A stretch of 64,000 bases of DNA from assembly GCA_023442945.1 (NCBI GenBank), contig JAEZWW010000082.1:1-64000 (forward strand), given 5' to 3'. Under the pieces are notes generated by a model. That model worked only from the letters and a program-made list of their open reading frames with translations, was not told the DNA's origin and did no database searches. The stretch comes from Pseudomonadota bacterium. GTDB taxonomy: Bacteria > Pseudomonadota > Gammaproteobacteria > Burkholderiales > Burkholderiaceae_C. Below, one piece after another: positions 53,108 to 61,681 of this stretch (position 1 is the stretch's first letter; the number at the start of each line of letters is the position of its first letter). Made by a program: the position numbers and the translations under genes.

Positions 53108-53463
53108 GCGACAAGACCCTCCAGCGCTTCCACGTCGGCGCCCGCCTGTCTGAAACGGCCGTCTTCAATGGCGTGGTCTACCTGGCCGGCATGGTGCCCG
53201 AATCGGGCGCCAGCGACATCCGCGCACAAACCGCCGACGTGCTCGCGCAAATCGACCGCCTGCTGGCCGAAGCGGGGTCCGACAAGACCCGCATCCTGCG
53301 CACCCAGATCTACCTGGCCGACATCGCCGACATCGGCGTAATGAACGAAGTGTGGGACGCCTGGGTCGCCCCCGGCCACACCCCGCCGCGCGCGACCGTG
53401 GAGGCCGCCCTGGCCAACCCGGACTGGAAGATCGAGATCGTGGTGACGGCGGCGCAGCGCTGA
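53104..53463 (+). CDS. RidA family protein (reactive intermediate/imine deaminase)
   Basis: This 119-residue RidA/YjgF protein has VVYLAGMVPESGASDIRAQT, TRILRTQIYLADIADIGVMN and PPRATVEAALANPDWKIEIV. RidA proteins hydrolyse reactive enamines/imines, and the Arg in PPRATVEA binds the substrate carboxylate. It overlaps plsY and is probably co-translated. Family assignment is firm; substrate is unknown. Confidence 0.88.
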   Translation: MSDKTLQRFHVGARLSETAVFNGVVYLAGMVPESGASDIRAQTADVLAQIDRLLAEAGSDKTRILRTQIYLADIADIGVMNEVWDAWVAPGHTPPRATVEAALANPDWKIEIVVTAAQR

Positions 53464-53853
53464 GCGCGTGTCGGATCCTCTATTTGGCTATGGTTTCAGG
53501 AGCTGCTTGCGCACGCTGAATAAAGGCGAGCGGCCGATTGGGATGGACTTTCGACGGAGTCGAAAGCGCCCGATCGCCGAAGGGCTGGCGGGTGGCTTGC
53601 GCCTGACGCCGACCACCTGCTGTCGCATGCCACCCGGTACCGTGTGCCCAGCGCGTTGGCGCAGTGGGATCCGTCGGCCCGGTGTGACGGCGACCGACGC
53701 GCCGCGGAACGTGCTTGGCCGCAAGACAGGCCCGTGACGGGCCCCGCCCATCGCCGGGGCTTTCACCACACCGACCGGCCGGAAACGATGCCGGGCTTGG
53801 CCGGACGCAGTTGAAGCGCTGAGCGCCGCCTGAGCCGGCGGGGGCGCCTGGCA
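53464..53853. other. Intergenic region between ridA and the CTERM protein gene
   Basis: 390 bases with one dispersed repeat (53484-53545), a CTTTCGAC-GGA-GTCGAAAG dyad near 53549, and GC-rich stems GGCCCGTGACGGGCC and CCCCGCCC...GGGG near 53727-53760. No gene I can defend. Confidence 0.55.
53484..53545 (+). repeat. Dispersed structured repeat, copy 13 (long-head form)
   Basis: GGCTATGGTTTCAGGAGCTG then CTTGCGCACGCTG and GGCGAGCGGCCGATTGG. GCTGCTTGC and GCGAGCGGC pair with G-T wobbles, as expected from a covarying stem. Confidence 0.75.
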
Positions 53854-55659
53854 TCAATCCGGGCGGCGACGCATGCGGTGGCCCGCAAACCCCAGCATCC
53901 CCAGGCTCAACAGACCCAGTGCCCAGGCCGCGTTGGCCGGGACAGGGATGGGTGCGGCGATCGCCACGCTCACCGTCTGGGCCGAGCTGCAGACCTGCGG
54001 CGTGACCCCCACAGCGGTGCAGACCCGATAGGTGAAGCTGTCGCTCGGGCCCTGAAAGCCAGCGTTGGGCGTGTAGACCGCCTGGCCGTTGAGCCAGGTG
54101 ACGCTGCCGTTGGCGGGTTCCGTCACAGTGGTTGGTGCGCCCAGGGGCGCGTTGGTTGGATCGGACGAGCTATAGCTCACCGCAATCGTCACGGGCTTGC
54201 CAGGCTGGGTGGCGCCCTTGGCCGGGGAGGCCGTCACCGTCACCGGCGCGGGGGTGACGGTGACCGTGACCTGGGCCGGCGCACTGCAGGTGACCACCGT
54301 GCCGGTGGTGCAGACCTGGTAGGTGAACTTGTCCGTGGGGCCGCGAAAGCTCGCCGCCGGCGTGTACAGCGCCTGCCCGGTGGAGGCGTTCCACGTGACG
54401 GTGCCGTTGGATGGCGGCGAGACGGTGGTGGGCACGCCAAGAGGCGCGTTCGCGGTGTCGTTGGCTTTGACGTCGATGGAGACAGCGGTGTCGGGCTTGG
54501 TGCTGGCCTCGTCCGGGTTGGCCGTGACGCCGATGACGTTGACGGTCACCGTCTCGGTCTTGCAGACCGGCGTGGGCTGTACGGAGGTAGCGGTTGTGCA
54601 CACCTCGTACGTGAATTTGTCCTGCCCCACAAAGCCAGGCACGGGGGTGTACACCGCCTGGCCGCCTTCGTAGGTGACCGTGCCGTTGGCTGGTTTGACT
54701 GCGTTGGCCGAGGTGTCGGCGTGGGGCGCGCTCAGCGGCGCGTTCGTCGGGTCGGACGAGGTGTCGTTGGCGAGTACGTTGATTGCGATCGCGGTCCCCG
54801 CTGCGGTGCCGACCGTCTCTGGCTGGGTGGTGATTTTGGGCAGGGGTTTGACCACGGTGCCGCAGGGGACGACCTGTGCCCCGGCGGTGTCGGTGGTTGC
54901 CACCAGCGACACATCGTCGATGAACAGGTCGTTGCCGGCGGTGGAATCGTCCAGGTTGCTGTAGGCCACGGCGTATTGGGTCTGAACGCAACTGGCCGGG
55001 AGGGTGAACTTCCAGCTGCGTTCGGTCCACTTGCGCATGGCGGGATCGCTCGCACCCGCCACGGGGAACTCGGCGCTGGTGGCGATCGCGGCCGAGTCGT
55101 CAGGCTCGCGCAGGCTCAGTTGCGTATCGCCCGGCGGTTGCACCATGAACAACCACGCTGAGAGCACGTAGGTTCGTCCGGGGGTGAGGGTGACCAGGCG
55201 GCGGTACATGTGGTTCTGCGTCGTGCCCGCGTTGACCGCGAGGATGGCCCCGCCGTCGCCCGTGTGGTCACGAAACTTGGTGTAGTCACCACCCGGAGAA
55301 CCGGCTGCCCACCAGCCACCGGCTGTGGGCGCGGGGACCGGCGTGCCGGTGAACGCCGGTGGCGGCAGCGGGTCGCGGATGTTTTGGGGGTTGATGACGG
55401 TGTAGTAGCCATCCAGCAGTACCCGCTGCGCATTGGCCACCACTGCTGAATTCGCATCACCGAGCGGATCCGCGAACCTGTAGTACGACTTTGCCCCTGC
55501 GCCCGAGTGCTGCGGGACATAAGGGCTGGAGGCACGGGTGGCCGTGCTGCCGAAGGTGTCGACAAAAACCGTCTGGGCGGACGCGCCCAGGCTGCAAGCC
55601 AGGAGCACTGCAAAGGCGCCCCCCTGAGCGCCATGGGCGCGCAAGTTATTTTTAACCAT
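53854..55659 (-). CDS. Exported protein with three Ig-like domains and CTERM-type C-terminus
   Basis: This 601-residue protein has a signal peptide (AFAVLLACSLGASAQ). A domain of about 250 residues with no recognised family follows. Three tandem Ig-like domains of about 90 residues come next, each with NGTVTYEGGQAVYTPVPGFV or a variant, then FTYEVCT and similar. The C-terminus is IPVPANAAWALGLLSLGMLG followed by FAGHRMRRRPD, a hydrophobic helix with basic tail similar to IPTL-CTERM sorting tags. It is likely surface-attached or processed by an exosortase-like enzyme, though no exosortase gene is in the window. The upstream leader is unusually AT-rich. Confidence 0.65.
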   Translation of the reverse strand: MVKNNLRAHGAQGGAFAVLLACSLGASAQTVFVDTFGSTATRASSPYVPQHSGAGAKSYYRFADPLGDANSAVVANAQRVLLDGYYTVINPQNIRDPLPPPAFTGTPVPAPTAGGWWAAGSPGGDYTKFRDHTGDGGAILAVNAGTTQNHMYRRLVTLTPGRTYVLSAWLFMVQPPGDTQLSLREPDDSAAIATSAEFPVAGASDPAMRKWTERSWKFTLPASCVQTQYAVAYSNLDDSTAGNDLFIDDVSLVATTDTAGAQVVPCGTVVKPLPKITTQPETVGTAAGTAIAINVLANDTSSDPTNAPLSAPHADTSANAVKPANGTVTYEGGQAVYTPVPGFVGQDKFTYEVCTTATSVQPTPVCKTETVTVNVIGVTANPDEASTKPDTAVSIDVKANDTANAPLGVPTTVSPPSNGTVTWNASTGQALYTPAASFRGPTDKFTYQVCTTGTVVTCSAPAQVTVTVTPAPVTVTASPAKGATQPGKPVTIAVSYSSSDPTNAPLGAPTTVTEPANGSVTWLNGQAVYTPNAGFQGPSDSFTYRVCTAVGVTPQVCSSAQTVSVAIAAPIPVPANAAWALGLLSLGMLGFAGHRMRRRPD

Positions 55660-55993
55660 CTGATGCGTACCTTTAGTTTAGAGAAAACAAAACAAATACC
55701 GCAATATGAAATATCGAGGTGGGAGATGACACTTTAATATTAAATATTGGTTTTCTCAACAAAATTAATGTGAATTTTGTAGCTCGGACGCTTTGCCTAC
55801 AAATGTGGCTTTCGGCCAACGGACGGTCGGGGGTTTCACTGCCGCGTGCACAGCGCAGCCAGCACCATGCATCGGGAGGTATGCGATGCGGAGGGGGAAT
55901 TGGCTCGTCAGCCCGTCGAGCTGAGGAACGGAAGCGCGGCCCAGTCCGGGTCCGCGCCGATAAGCCGCTGAAGAAGGCGGGAAACCAGCGCTT
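55660..55993. other. AT-rich leader region with no gene
   Basis: 334 bases with no gene. 55660-55790 is very AT-rich for this genome and includes AATATTAAATATT at 55735-55747. The rest is ordinary high-GC sequence. It probably holds the promoter of the Ig-domain protein. Confidence 0.6.
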
Positions 55994-56650
55994 TCAGCGC
56001 TTGACCAGCATCATCTGGTCGCCATCGCGCCGCATGTTGAAGCGGTTCAAGAAGCTGTTGCCCAGCAACACGGCCGGCATGGCCGCGGGGGCGACCACGG
56101 CGTCGACGTCGTAGACGGTCACGTCGCCGATGCGCACGTTGCGCAGTTTGACCAACCAGCCTTGGGTGGTGCCGTTGGCGGTGGCCATGCGCACCGGCTG
56201 GCCGCTCTTGTAATCCAGCCGCATCCGGTCGGCCTCACCCTGGCCGATGGCGACGACGGTGGCGCCCGTGTCGACCATGAATTGCACCGGTTTGCCTTCG
56301 ATGCTGCCCGTGGTCACGAAATGCCCGCGCGCGTCGGCGGTCAGTGCCACGCGGTCACCGCCGGTGCGCATCGCGCCGCCGACGCTGGCAGGCGATTCGC
56401 CGACGCGCAACGTGATCCGCTGCCCATCCACCTGGACGACGGCCTGGTCGCCCGACGTGGACAGCACTTTCACGCCCTGGTGCGTCTCCCCCGGCGCCAC
56501 CGGGCGCGGCGCGCTGCCGCCCACGATCAGCAAGGCCTTGTTGCCGAGCATGCCTTGCAGGGCCACGGTCTGCGCGGCCGCGGGGACGGAAGCGAGCAAC
56601 AGGCCCGTTGCCGTCAGCAACGCGATTCGCAGCGAGAGAGAAGGGCGCAT
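55994..56650 (-). CDS. Retropepsin-like aspartic protease (TIGR02281 family)
   Basis: This 218-residue exported protein has signal peptide RIALLTATGLLLASVPAAAQ. A retropepsin-type fold follows with catalytic motif VQFMVDTGATVVAIG (about residue 129). LLGNSFLNRFNMRRDGDQMM follows, as in TIGR02281 clan AA proteases. These act in the periplasm with unknown substrates. ATG 56650 is chosen because four upstream codons (MLRT) add nothing. Monocistronic. Confidence 0.8.
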   Translation of the reverse strand: MRPSLSLRIALLTATGLLLASVPAAAQTVALQGMLGNKALLIVGGSAPRPVAPGETHQGVKVLSTSGDQAVVQVDGQRITLRVGESPASVGGAMRTGGDRVALTADARGHFVTTGSIEGKPVQFMVDTGATVVAIGQGEADRMRLDYKSGQPVRMATANGTTQGWLVKLRNVRIGDVTVYDVDAVVAPAAMPAVLLGNSFLNRFNMRRDGDQMMLVKR

Positions 56651-56776
56651 GGTCCGTAGCAAAAACTGTCTGTGCGGAGGTGCCGAGCAGGCGCGGCGCC
56701 CGTGCCTGGGGTTCCCCCGCGCACCAGGCGTGTCCCCCTTCGGGGGAGGGCGCGCGCAGCGCGACTCAGGGGGGAC

Positions 56777-57262
56777 TTAATCTCTAAAGTTATCAAACGA
56801 CAGCGGCAGCTCCGTCATGTCCTTGCGCAGCAGCGCCATGGCGGCTTGCAGGTCATCGCGCTTGGCGCCGGTGACGCGCACGGCGTCGCCCTGGATGGAG
56901 GCTTGCACCTTCAGCTTGCTGTCTTTGATCAGCTTCTGGATCTTCTTGCTGTCTTCGGTGGCGATGCCGCTTTTGACCTTGATCACCTGCTTGACCTTGT
57001 CGCCGCCGATCTTTTGCACCGTGCCTTTGTCCAGAAAGCGCACGTCCACGTTGCGCTTGGTCAGCTTATTGCGCAGGATGTCTTCGACCTGCTGCAGCTG
57101 AAAGTCGGCGTCGCCCAGCAGGGTGATTTCCTTGTCTTTCAGCTCGATCGCGGCGCTGGTGCCCTTGAAGTCAAAGCGCGTGCCGATTTCCTTGGCGGCA
57201 TTTTCCACCGCGTTTTTCACTTCCACCATGTCGGGGTCGCACACTGTGTCGAATGAAGGCAT
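56777..57262 (-). CDS. yajQ: YajQ family nucleotide/c-di-GMP-binding protein
   Basis: This 161-residue protein fits YajQ over its full length: MPSFDTVCDPDMVEVKNAVE, DFKGTSAAIELKDKEITLL, KIQKLIKDSKLKVQASIQGD and DKVKQVIKVKSGIATEDSKK. YajQ binds nucleic acids and in Xanthomonas c-di-GMP. ATG 57262 is used. The gene stands alone between the protease and a DUF2164 gene in the same direction. Confidence 0.9.
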   Translation of the reverse strand: MPSFDTVCDPDMVEVKNAVENAAKEIGTRFDFKGTSAAIELKDKEITLLGDADFQLQQVEDILRNKLTKRNVDVRFLDKGTVQKIGGDKVKQVIKVKSGIATEDSKKIQKLIKDSKLKVQASIQGDAVRVTGAKRDDLQAAMALLRKDMTELPLSFDNFRD

Positions 57263-57313
57263 GGATCCTCTCCTTTAGGCTGCCTGGGCGCGTGTCGGAC
57301 GGTGTGGCCGCAC

Positions 57314-57580
57314 TCAGCGGCGCGGCCCGTCGACTTTGCGCCAGTATTGAAAAGCGTCTTCGTGGACTTCCAGGTCCACTTCCTGCACCCGCGCCAGCAG
57401 GCGTTCCTGCACGTCGGCCACCGCCTGGTTGTAGATCAGCGGGCCGATCTCTTCCAGAAAGAAGCCGAGCAGGGCGCCTGCCGCGATGTTGCCCATGCGC
57501 TCGTCCAAGTGTTCAGCGGCGTAGCGCATCAGCGATTCGATCGCTTGCTGGCGGTCTGCTTTGGGAATGTCGATAGCCAT
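57314..57580 (-). CDS. DUF2164 family protein
   Basis: This 88-residue protein reads MAIDIPKADRQQAIESLMRY then AAEHLDERMGNIAAGALLGF and QERLLARVQEVDLEVHEDAF QYW, which matches DUF2164 (COG5460). Function is unknown. It is divergent from murB with 60 bases between starts and shares the direction of yajQ. ATG 57580 is the first ATG and gives normal family length. Confidence 0.8.
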   Translation of the reverse strand: MAIDIPKADRQQAIESLMRYAAEHLDERMGNIAAGALLGFFLEEIGPLIYNQAVADVQERLLARVQEVDLEVHEDAFQYWRKVDGPRR

Positions 57581-57640
57581 GGTGGACGCGAACAGGCGGT
57601 GTGGCCTGGCGGCCGGGTGTTGCGATGCGACAATTCTCCC

Positions 57641-58693
57641 ATGATCGTGGAACGCAACGTGCCCCTGCAGCCGCTCAACAGTTTTGGCATCGCTGCGCGC
57701 GCCGCCACGCTGGTGCGCGTGCGCAGTGAAGCGGATGTGCGCGACGTGCTGACCGACGCCGAACTGTCGCTGCAGCCGCGCTTCGTGCTGGGTGGCGGCA
57801 GCAACATCGTGCTGACCGGCGACGTCAAGGCGACGGTGCTGAAGGTGGAAGTGGCCGGCCGCCGCGTGGTGCGCGAAGACGATCGCCACACCATCGTCGA
57901 AGCCGGCGCGGGCGAGGTCTGGCACGACTTCGTGGCCTGGACACTGGCGCAGGGCCTGCCGGGGCTGGAAAACCTGGCGCTGATCCCCGGCACCGTGGGC
58001 GCCGGCCCGGTGCAGAACATCGGCGCGTATGGGGTCGAATTGCAGGACCGCTTTCACGAACTGGACGCGGTCGATCTGCACACCGGCGAGCTGTTCACGC
58101 TGAACGCCGCGCAGTGCGGCTTTGGCTACCGCGATTCCGTGTTCAAGCACATCGCCGCGACGGACGAAGGCTTTGGCCTGGCGGGCCGTGCGCTGATTTT
58201 GCGTGTGCGCTTTGCGCTGCCCAAGGCGTGGCAGCCGGTACTGGGTTACCTGGATCTGGAGCGCAAGATGGCCGAGACCGGCATCCACGCGCCCAGTGCC
58301 CAGCAGATCTTCGACTGGATCGTCGAGATCCGACGCGCCAAGCTGCCCGACCCGGCCATCATCGGCAATGCCGGCAGCTTCTTCAAAAACCCCACCGTCA
58401 CGCCCGAGCAGTGCCAGGACATCATCGGGCGCGACCCGAAGGTCGTGCACTACCCCATGCCCGACGGCAGCGTGAAGCTGGCCGCTGGCTGGCTGATCGA
58501 CGCCTGTGGCTGGAAGGGCAAAAGCGTGGGCAACGCGGCGGTGTACGACAAGCAGGCGCTGGTGCTGGTCAACCGCGGCGGACTGGACCACCCGGCCACG
58601 GGCGGTGAAGTCATGACCCTGGCCAAGGCGATCCAGACCAGCGTGTACGAGCGCTTTGGCATCCGGCTGGAACCCGAGCCTGTGGTCGTTTAA
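57641..58693 (+). CDS. murB: UDP-N-acetylenolpyruvoylglucosamine reductase
   Basis: This 350-residue FAD enzyme reduces UDP-GlcNAc-enolpyruvate to UDP-MurNAc with NADPH, the second committed step of peptidoglycan synthesis. It carries FVLGGGSNIVLTGD, LIPGTVGAGPVQNIGAYGVE and the catalytic Ser segment IIGNAGSFFKNPTVTPEQC. ATG 57641 is used. The stop TAA is inside the repeat that follows (copy 14). Confidence 0.95.
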   Translation: MIVERNVPLQPLNSFGIAARAATLVRVRSEADVRDVLTDAELSLQPRFVLGGGSNIVLTGDVKATVLKVEVAGRRVVREDDRHTIVEAGAGEVWHDFVAWTLAQGLPGLENLALIPGTVGAGPVQNIGAYGVELQDRFHELDAVDLHTGELFTLNAAQCGFGYRDSVFKHIAATDEGFGLAGRALILRVRFALPKAWQPVLGYLDLERKMAETGIHAPSAQQIFDWIVEIRRAKLPDPAIIGNAGSFFKNPTVTPEQCQDIIGRDPKVVHYPMPDGSVKLAAGWLIDACGWKGKSVGNAAVYDKQALVLVNRGGLDHPATGGEVMTLAKAIQTSVYERFGIRLEPEPVVV

Positions 58694-58734
58694 GGCCGCT
58701 GGCCCTAGTGCGACTTGCGCAGCCAGCTATTGAA
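58691..58734 (-). repeat. Dispersed repeat, copy 14, abutting the murB stop
   Basis: On the minus strand AATAGCTGGCTGCGCAAGTC then ACTAGGGCCAGCGGCCTTAA. GCTGGC and GCCAGC pair. The murB TAA lies in the tail of this copy. Confidence 0.75.
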
Positions 58735-58753
58735 GATGTAGCAAAGACCGCGT

Positions 58754-59218
58754 GTGCGCTACGTTGAGATCTTCCGCCTGCGCCGCGTGCGCGACAAATC
58801 GCGTGCCTTGGCAGTGATGCAGGCCGCGGCCGGGATGAGTGAAGACGCTGCCTGGGCGGCGCTGCACGAAGCGTTGGCCGGCGGTCGCCCCGCCTTGGCC
58901 TTGCCGGATGACCCGACTGCGCGCGACTGCGTCGTGGCCTTGTCCCAGTGCGGCTTCGTGGCGCGCTTCAAGCCAGGTGACGGGGAGGACCCATGCGCGC
59001 AGGCAGAAGCGGTGATGCTGCCCCTGATCGCCCGAATGCCTGCCGCGCTGGCCGATGCCGCAGGCGCCGAGCTGTTGGCCGGCCGCTGGGCGGACGCGCT
59101 GCAGCTGTGCCTTCAGTACTGGCGAACGCACGCCGCACCGGACGCTGCAGAGCGCGCGGCGCTGGAGCGCGTACGGATCGAGTTGGGTGTGGACGTCGGG
59201 AGCACAGGCCGCCAATGA
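58754..59218 (+). CDS. Hypothetical protein, 154 aa
   Basis: I do not recognise the family. The product has three helical segments with many Ala/Glu/Arg and no signal peptide or membrane segment: MRYVEIFRLRRVRDKSRALA, ALHEALAGGRPALALPDDPT, ADALQLCLQYWRTHAAPDAA. GTG 58754 is the first start after murB. A cytoplasmic role is likely, nothing more. Confidence 0.5.
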   Translation: MRYVEIFRLRRVRDKSRALAVMQAAAGMSEDAAWAALHEALAGGRPALALPDDPTARDCVVALSQCGFVARFKPGDGEDPCAQAEAVMLPLIARMPAALADAAGAELLAGRWADALQLCLQYWRTHAAPDAAERAALERVRIELGVDVGSTGRQ

Positions 59219-59331
59219 TCGGGGCCGTGGCAGCGCCTCAGGTAGAGCGCTAGTGGATGACGCCGCGGCCCGGCCCAGGACGGGCGAGCCGGAAGGAGCA
59301 CCGAGGCCGAACTGATCAGCCCCGGTCGGGA

Positions 59332-59616
59332 TCAGCGACGACCGCCGCCGTAGCCACCCGAGCGCGGCTCCATCGGGCGCGCCACGTTCACCGTCAGCGC
59401 GCGGCCGTCCAGGTCGCGGCCGTTCAGGCCATCGATGGCGGCCTGGGCTTCTGCGTCAGAACCCATCTCGACGAAGCCGAAGCCTTTGGATCGGCCCGAA
59501 TCGCGGTCCATCAGCACTTTGGCCGAGTTGACTTGGCCAAAGGCGGAGAAGGCGTCCTGCAGTTGTTCGTCGCGCACCGAATAAGACAGGTTGCCGACAT
59601 AGAGTTTGTTGTTCAT
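59332..59616 (-). CDS. RRM-type RNA-binding protein
   Basis: This 94-residue protein has one RNA recognition motif with RNP2 LYVGNLSYSV (residues 5-14) and RNP1 SKGFGFVEMGS (about residues 43-53). A Gly/Arg-rich tail SGGYGGGRR follows. Such proteins are common in proteobacteria and often cold-inducible, binding RNA in a general way. It lies 69 bases downstream of infA on the same strand, possibly in one transcript. Confidence 0.9.
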   Translation of the reverse strand: MNNKLYVGNLSYSVRDEQLQDAFSAFGQVNSAKVLMDRDSGRSKGFGFVEMGSDAEAQAAIDGLNGRDLDGRALTVNVARPMEPRSGGYGGGRR

Positions 59617-59685
59617 GTTTTGCTTTCTAGGGAGACGACGCCGTGCACCTGCACGGCTTCAGGGGTGTGCGCAAGCTGCGCGGGT

Positions 59686-59943
59686 TTAACGGGAACGTGG
59701 CCCACCGGGGCCAGGGCCGCGGGTGGCGAGGTGGCGGAAGGTGATCCGCCCTTTGTTGAGATCGTACGGGGACATTTCCAACGACACGCGGTCGCCGGCC
59801 AGCACACGGATGCGGTGCTTGCGCATCTTGCCACCCGAATAGCAGATCAGGCTGTGACCGTTGTCCAGCACCACACGGAAGCGCGAATCGGGCAGGACTT
59901 CTTCAATCTGGCCCTGCATTTCAATCAGTTCTTCTTTGCCCAT
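59686..59943 (-). CDS. infA: Translation initiation factor IF-1
   Basis: This 85-residue OB-fold protein starts MGKEELIEMQGQIEEVLPDS, then RFRVVLDNGHSLICYSGGKM and RKHRIRVLAGDRVSLEMSPY, the IF-1 pattern. It occupies the ribosomal A site during initiation. It is longer than the 72-residue E. coli factor because of a C-terminal Gly/Pro/Arg extension (RGPGPGGPRSR). Confidence 0.92.
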   Translation of the reverse strand: MGKEELIEMQGQIEEVLPDSRFRVVLDNGHSLICYSGGKMRKHRIRVLAGDRVSLEMSPYDLNKGRITFRHLATRGPGPGGPRSR

Positions 59944-60423
59944 GTGAATTCAACTCCTTGTGTGTCTTGGGTTGTCGTTCACGGCCCTTTGCCCGTGGGG
60001 CCTGCCGTCACCCAGCGCGTGCGTTGAAGCTCAGGGTGCTCGCCGTGGCACATGCGCGCCTGCGAGGGTGAGGGTTGAACGAGAAAAATCGGTTGCCGAA
60101 CGTTGGCGCGGCGGCAAATGCACCGCGGCAGCGCGCTAGGTGAAAACGGCAACCGGGAGGGGGGTGACCCGCGAGGGAAGAGGTGGCGCGGGGCGGGACT
60201 CGTCGAAGATGATCAATGCGACCCACAGGTCGTTGTCGAAGGCCGGGCGCCGATGCGGTCTGGCAAACCCGTCCTCCACCGCGCAGGGCGACAAGCAAGC
60301 CGAGGCGAACCCGCTATTGTAGCGCGAAGCGACGCGCAAGGCCTTGGGCGCCCGCGCGCGCCACGTCCCTGGCGGCGGCGCACAGCGCGCGCTGCTGCGA
60401 TGGCTGCGTGTCATCGGGGCCAC
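59944..60423. other. Upstream region of infA without a gene
   Basis: 480 bases between infA and the rearranged block at 60424. I see no gene here on either strand. It should contain the infA promoter, which I cannot identify by consensus. Confidence 0.5.
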
Positions 60424-60505
60424 GCAGGTAGCGCGCCATGCGCTTTTCAGTGGGTTGTAGCGCGCAGCCCCGGCGCCCGCTTTCACCCCCTCTGCGTGCG
60501 CCGCC
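60424..60505. repeat. Deletion remnant of the 62170-62443 block
   Basis: GCAGGTAGCGCGCCATGCGC at 60424 matches 62165-62184, and GGTTGTAGCGCGC with TTCACCCC-TCTGCGTGCGC matches the end of the small membrane gene and the 3' end of the MFS gene (62369-62443). The roughly 190 bases between the two halves are missing here. It looks like a duplicated copy that lost its middle. Confidence 0.6.
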
Positions 60506-60506
60506 G

Positions 60507-61091
60507 TCACCCGCCCGCTGCGCTGCCAAGCAACGCACATTCCGCCGCCTTGGCAATGGCCACCCCGACATCCGGCGTGACGACCGCTCTGGCGAGCGTG
60601 ACGGCGCCAATCAGCGTCGAGAGTGCGGCGTAGGCGCTCGGCAGGTCGCGCGGTGCGCCCTCGCACGGGGGACCTTCCACAATGGTTGCGACGACCTGCG
60701 CCAGCGCTTGCTCGAACCCGGTTTTGGCCGCGTCGCCGCTGCGTGCCAGCTCGATCGGCAGGGTTTGCAGGGTGCAGGCATCGGACAGGTCGCAGGTCCG
60801 CTTCGCGCCGAGGTAAAAGCGCACGAATTCTGGCCACCAGTGGGCACCAAAGGTGGTCTGGAAGTAGCGGATGCCTTGCACCAGCTGCGCCATGCCATCG
60901 GCGACGGCTTCATCAAACGCCTGCGCCTTCGATCCGAAGTGGGCGTAGAACGCGCCCGAGGTCACGCCCGCCGCTTTGGCCAGGCCGTCGACCCCGGCGC
61001 CACCGTAGCCGTGTTGGCGGAACGCGCGGCCCGAGACATCGAGGATGCGCCGGCGCGTGTCGGCCTTTTGTTCTTCTCGCTTGGTTGCCAA
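60507..61091 (-). CDS. TetR/AcrR-family repressor of the tautomerase-VOC genes
   Basis: This 194-residue regulator has an N-terminal helix-turn-helix (GAGVDGLAKAAGVTSGAFYA, about residues 32-52). The C-terminal domain is typical of TetR (FEQALAQVVATIVEG). It is divergent from the tautomerase gene with 138 bases between, and two palindromes at 61134-61173 lie there, so it most likely represses both directions. ATG 61091 is used. Confidence 0.85.
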   Translation of the reverse strand: MATKREEQKADTRRRILDVSGRAFRQHGYGGAGVDGLAKAAGVTSGAFYAHFGSKAQAFDEAVADGMAQLVQGIRYFQTTFGAHWWPEFVRFYLGAKRTCDLSDACTLQTLPIELARSGDAAKTGFEQALAQVVATIVEGPPCEGAPRDLPSAYAALSTLIGAVTLARAVVTPDVGVAIAKAAECALLGSAAGG

Positions 61092-61133
61092 ATGGGGGCA
61101 CTCCTTCGTCAGACACTGGAATTTTACTTGACC

Positions 61134-61173
61134 AAATAACGATCGTTATTTAAATTCACGTAGCGATCGTTAC
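61134..61173. promoter_or_regulatory. Two palindromic operators for the TetR regulator
   Basis: AAATAACGATCGTTATTT at 61134-61151 is an 18-bp perfect palindrome. GTAGCGATCGTTAC at 61160-61173 is a near-copy with core GCGATCGT and its centre 24 bp away. They lie between the TetR gene and the tautomerase gene. Two TetR dimers side by side are likely. Confidence 0.75.
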
Positions 61174-61229
61174 TTGAAATGTGCGCTCAGCTTGGCGCGC
61201 AGGGGCAGCGGCCGCTTCAGGAGCGTGCG

Positions 61230-61640
61230 ATGCCATTGACTTTGACACTCACCGAAGGCGTTTTGCCCGAGGACCAAGAAAGCGCAGCCTTCCAACAACT
61301 GTCCGAGGCCATGCTGCGCTGGCACGGCCAGGCCGACAATGCCGCCATGCGGGCCAACATCGTGGGCGCCATTCACCGGGTGGCGCGCACCCACAGCTTC
61401 GCGGGTGGCCAACCCGCTGATGTGGCGTTTGTCGAATGGAAGGTGCCGTCCACGTTGTTCGCGGCGCGCGAGGTGCAAATCGGCTACGTTGAAGAGGCCA
61501 CCAACCTCCTGCACGACCTCTCCGGCGGACGGCACCCGAAAGAGCGCATCTGGGTGAACGTGGTCCACGCGGTGGATGGCAGCTGGGGCATTGCGGGGGC
61601 GGCGCTCACCAACGCCCAGCTGGCGCAGGGCCCGGCTTGA
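61230..61640 (+). CDS. Tautomerase-superfamily protein (4-OT/MSAD-like)
   Basis: This 136-residue protein starts MPLTLTLTEG, giving an N-terminal Pro after Met removal, the catalytic Pro1 of tautomerases. The later WNV-like VVHAVDGSWGIAGAALT resembles the second half of a fused tautomerase. CAGGAGCG precedes ATG 61230. It is the first gene after the two operators and is followed by a VOC gene 41 bases later, probably in the same transcript. Confidence 0.65.
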   Translation: MPLTLTLTEGVLPEDQESAAFQQLSEAMLRWHGQADNAAMRANIVGAIHRVARTHSFAGGQPADVAFVEWKVPSTLFAAREVQIGYVEEATNLLHDLSGGRHPKERIWVNVVHAVDGSWGIAGAALTNAQLAQGPA

Positions 61641-61681
61641 GTTGGGGCAACAGGATCGGCGCCGACACAGGAGAACACGCG

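Noticed and set aside
53468..53737. An open frame of 89 codons between ridA and the CTERM protein gene
   Set aside because: It runs through a dispersed repeat and GC-rich stems, has no clear ribosome binding site and no recognisable pattern.
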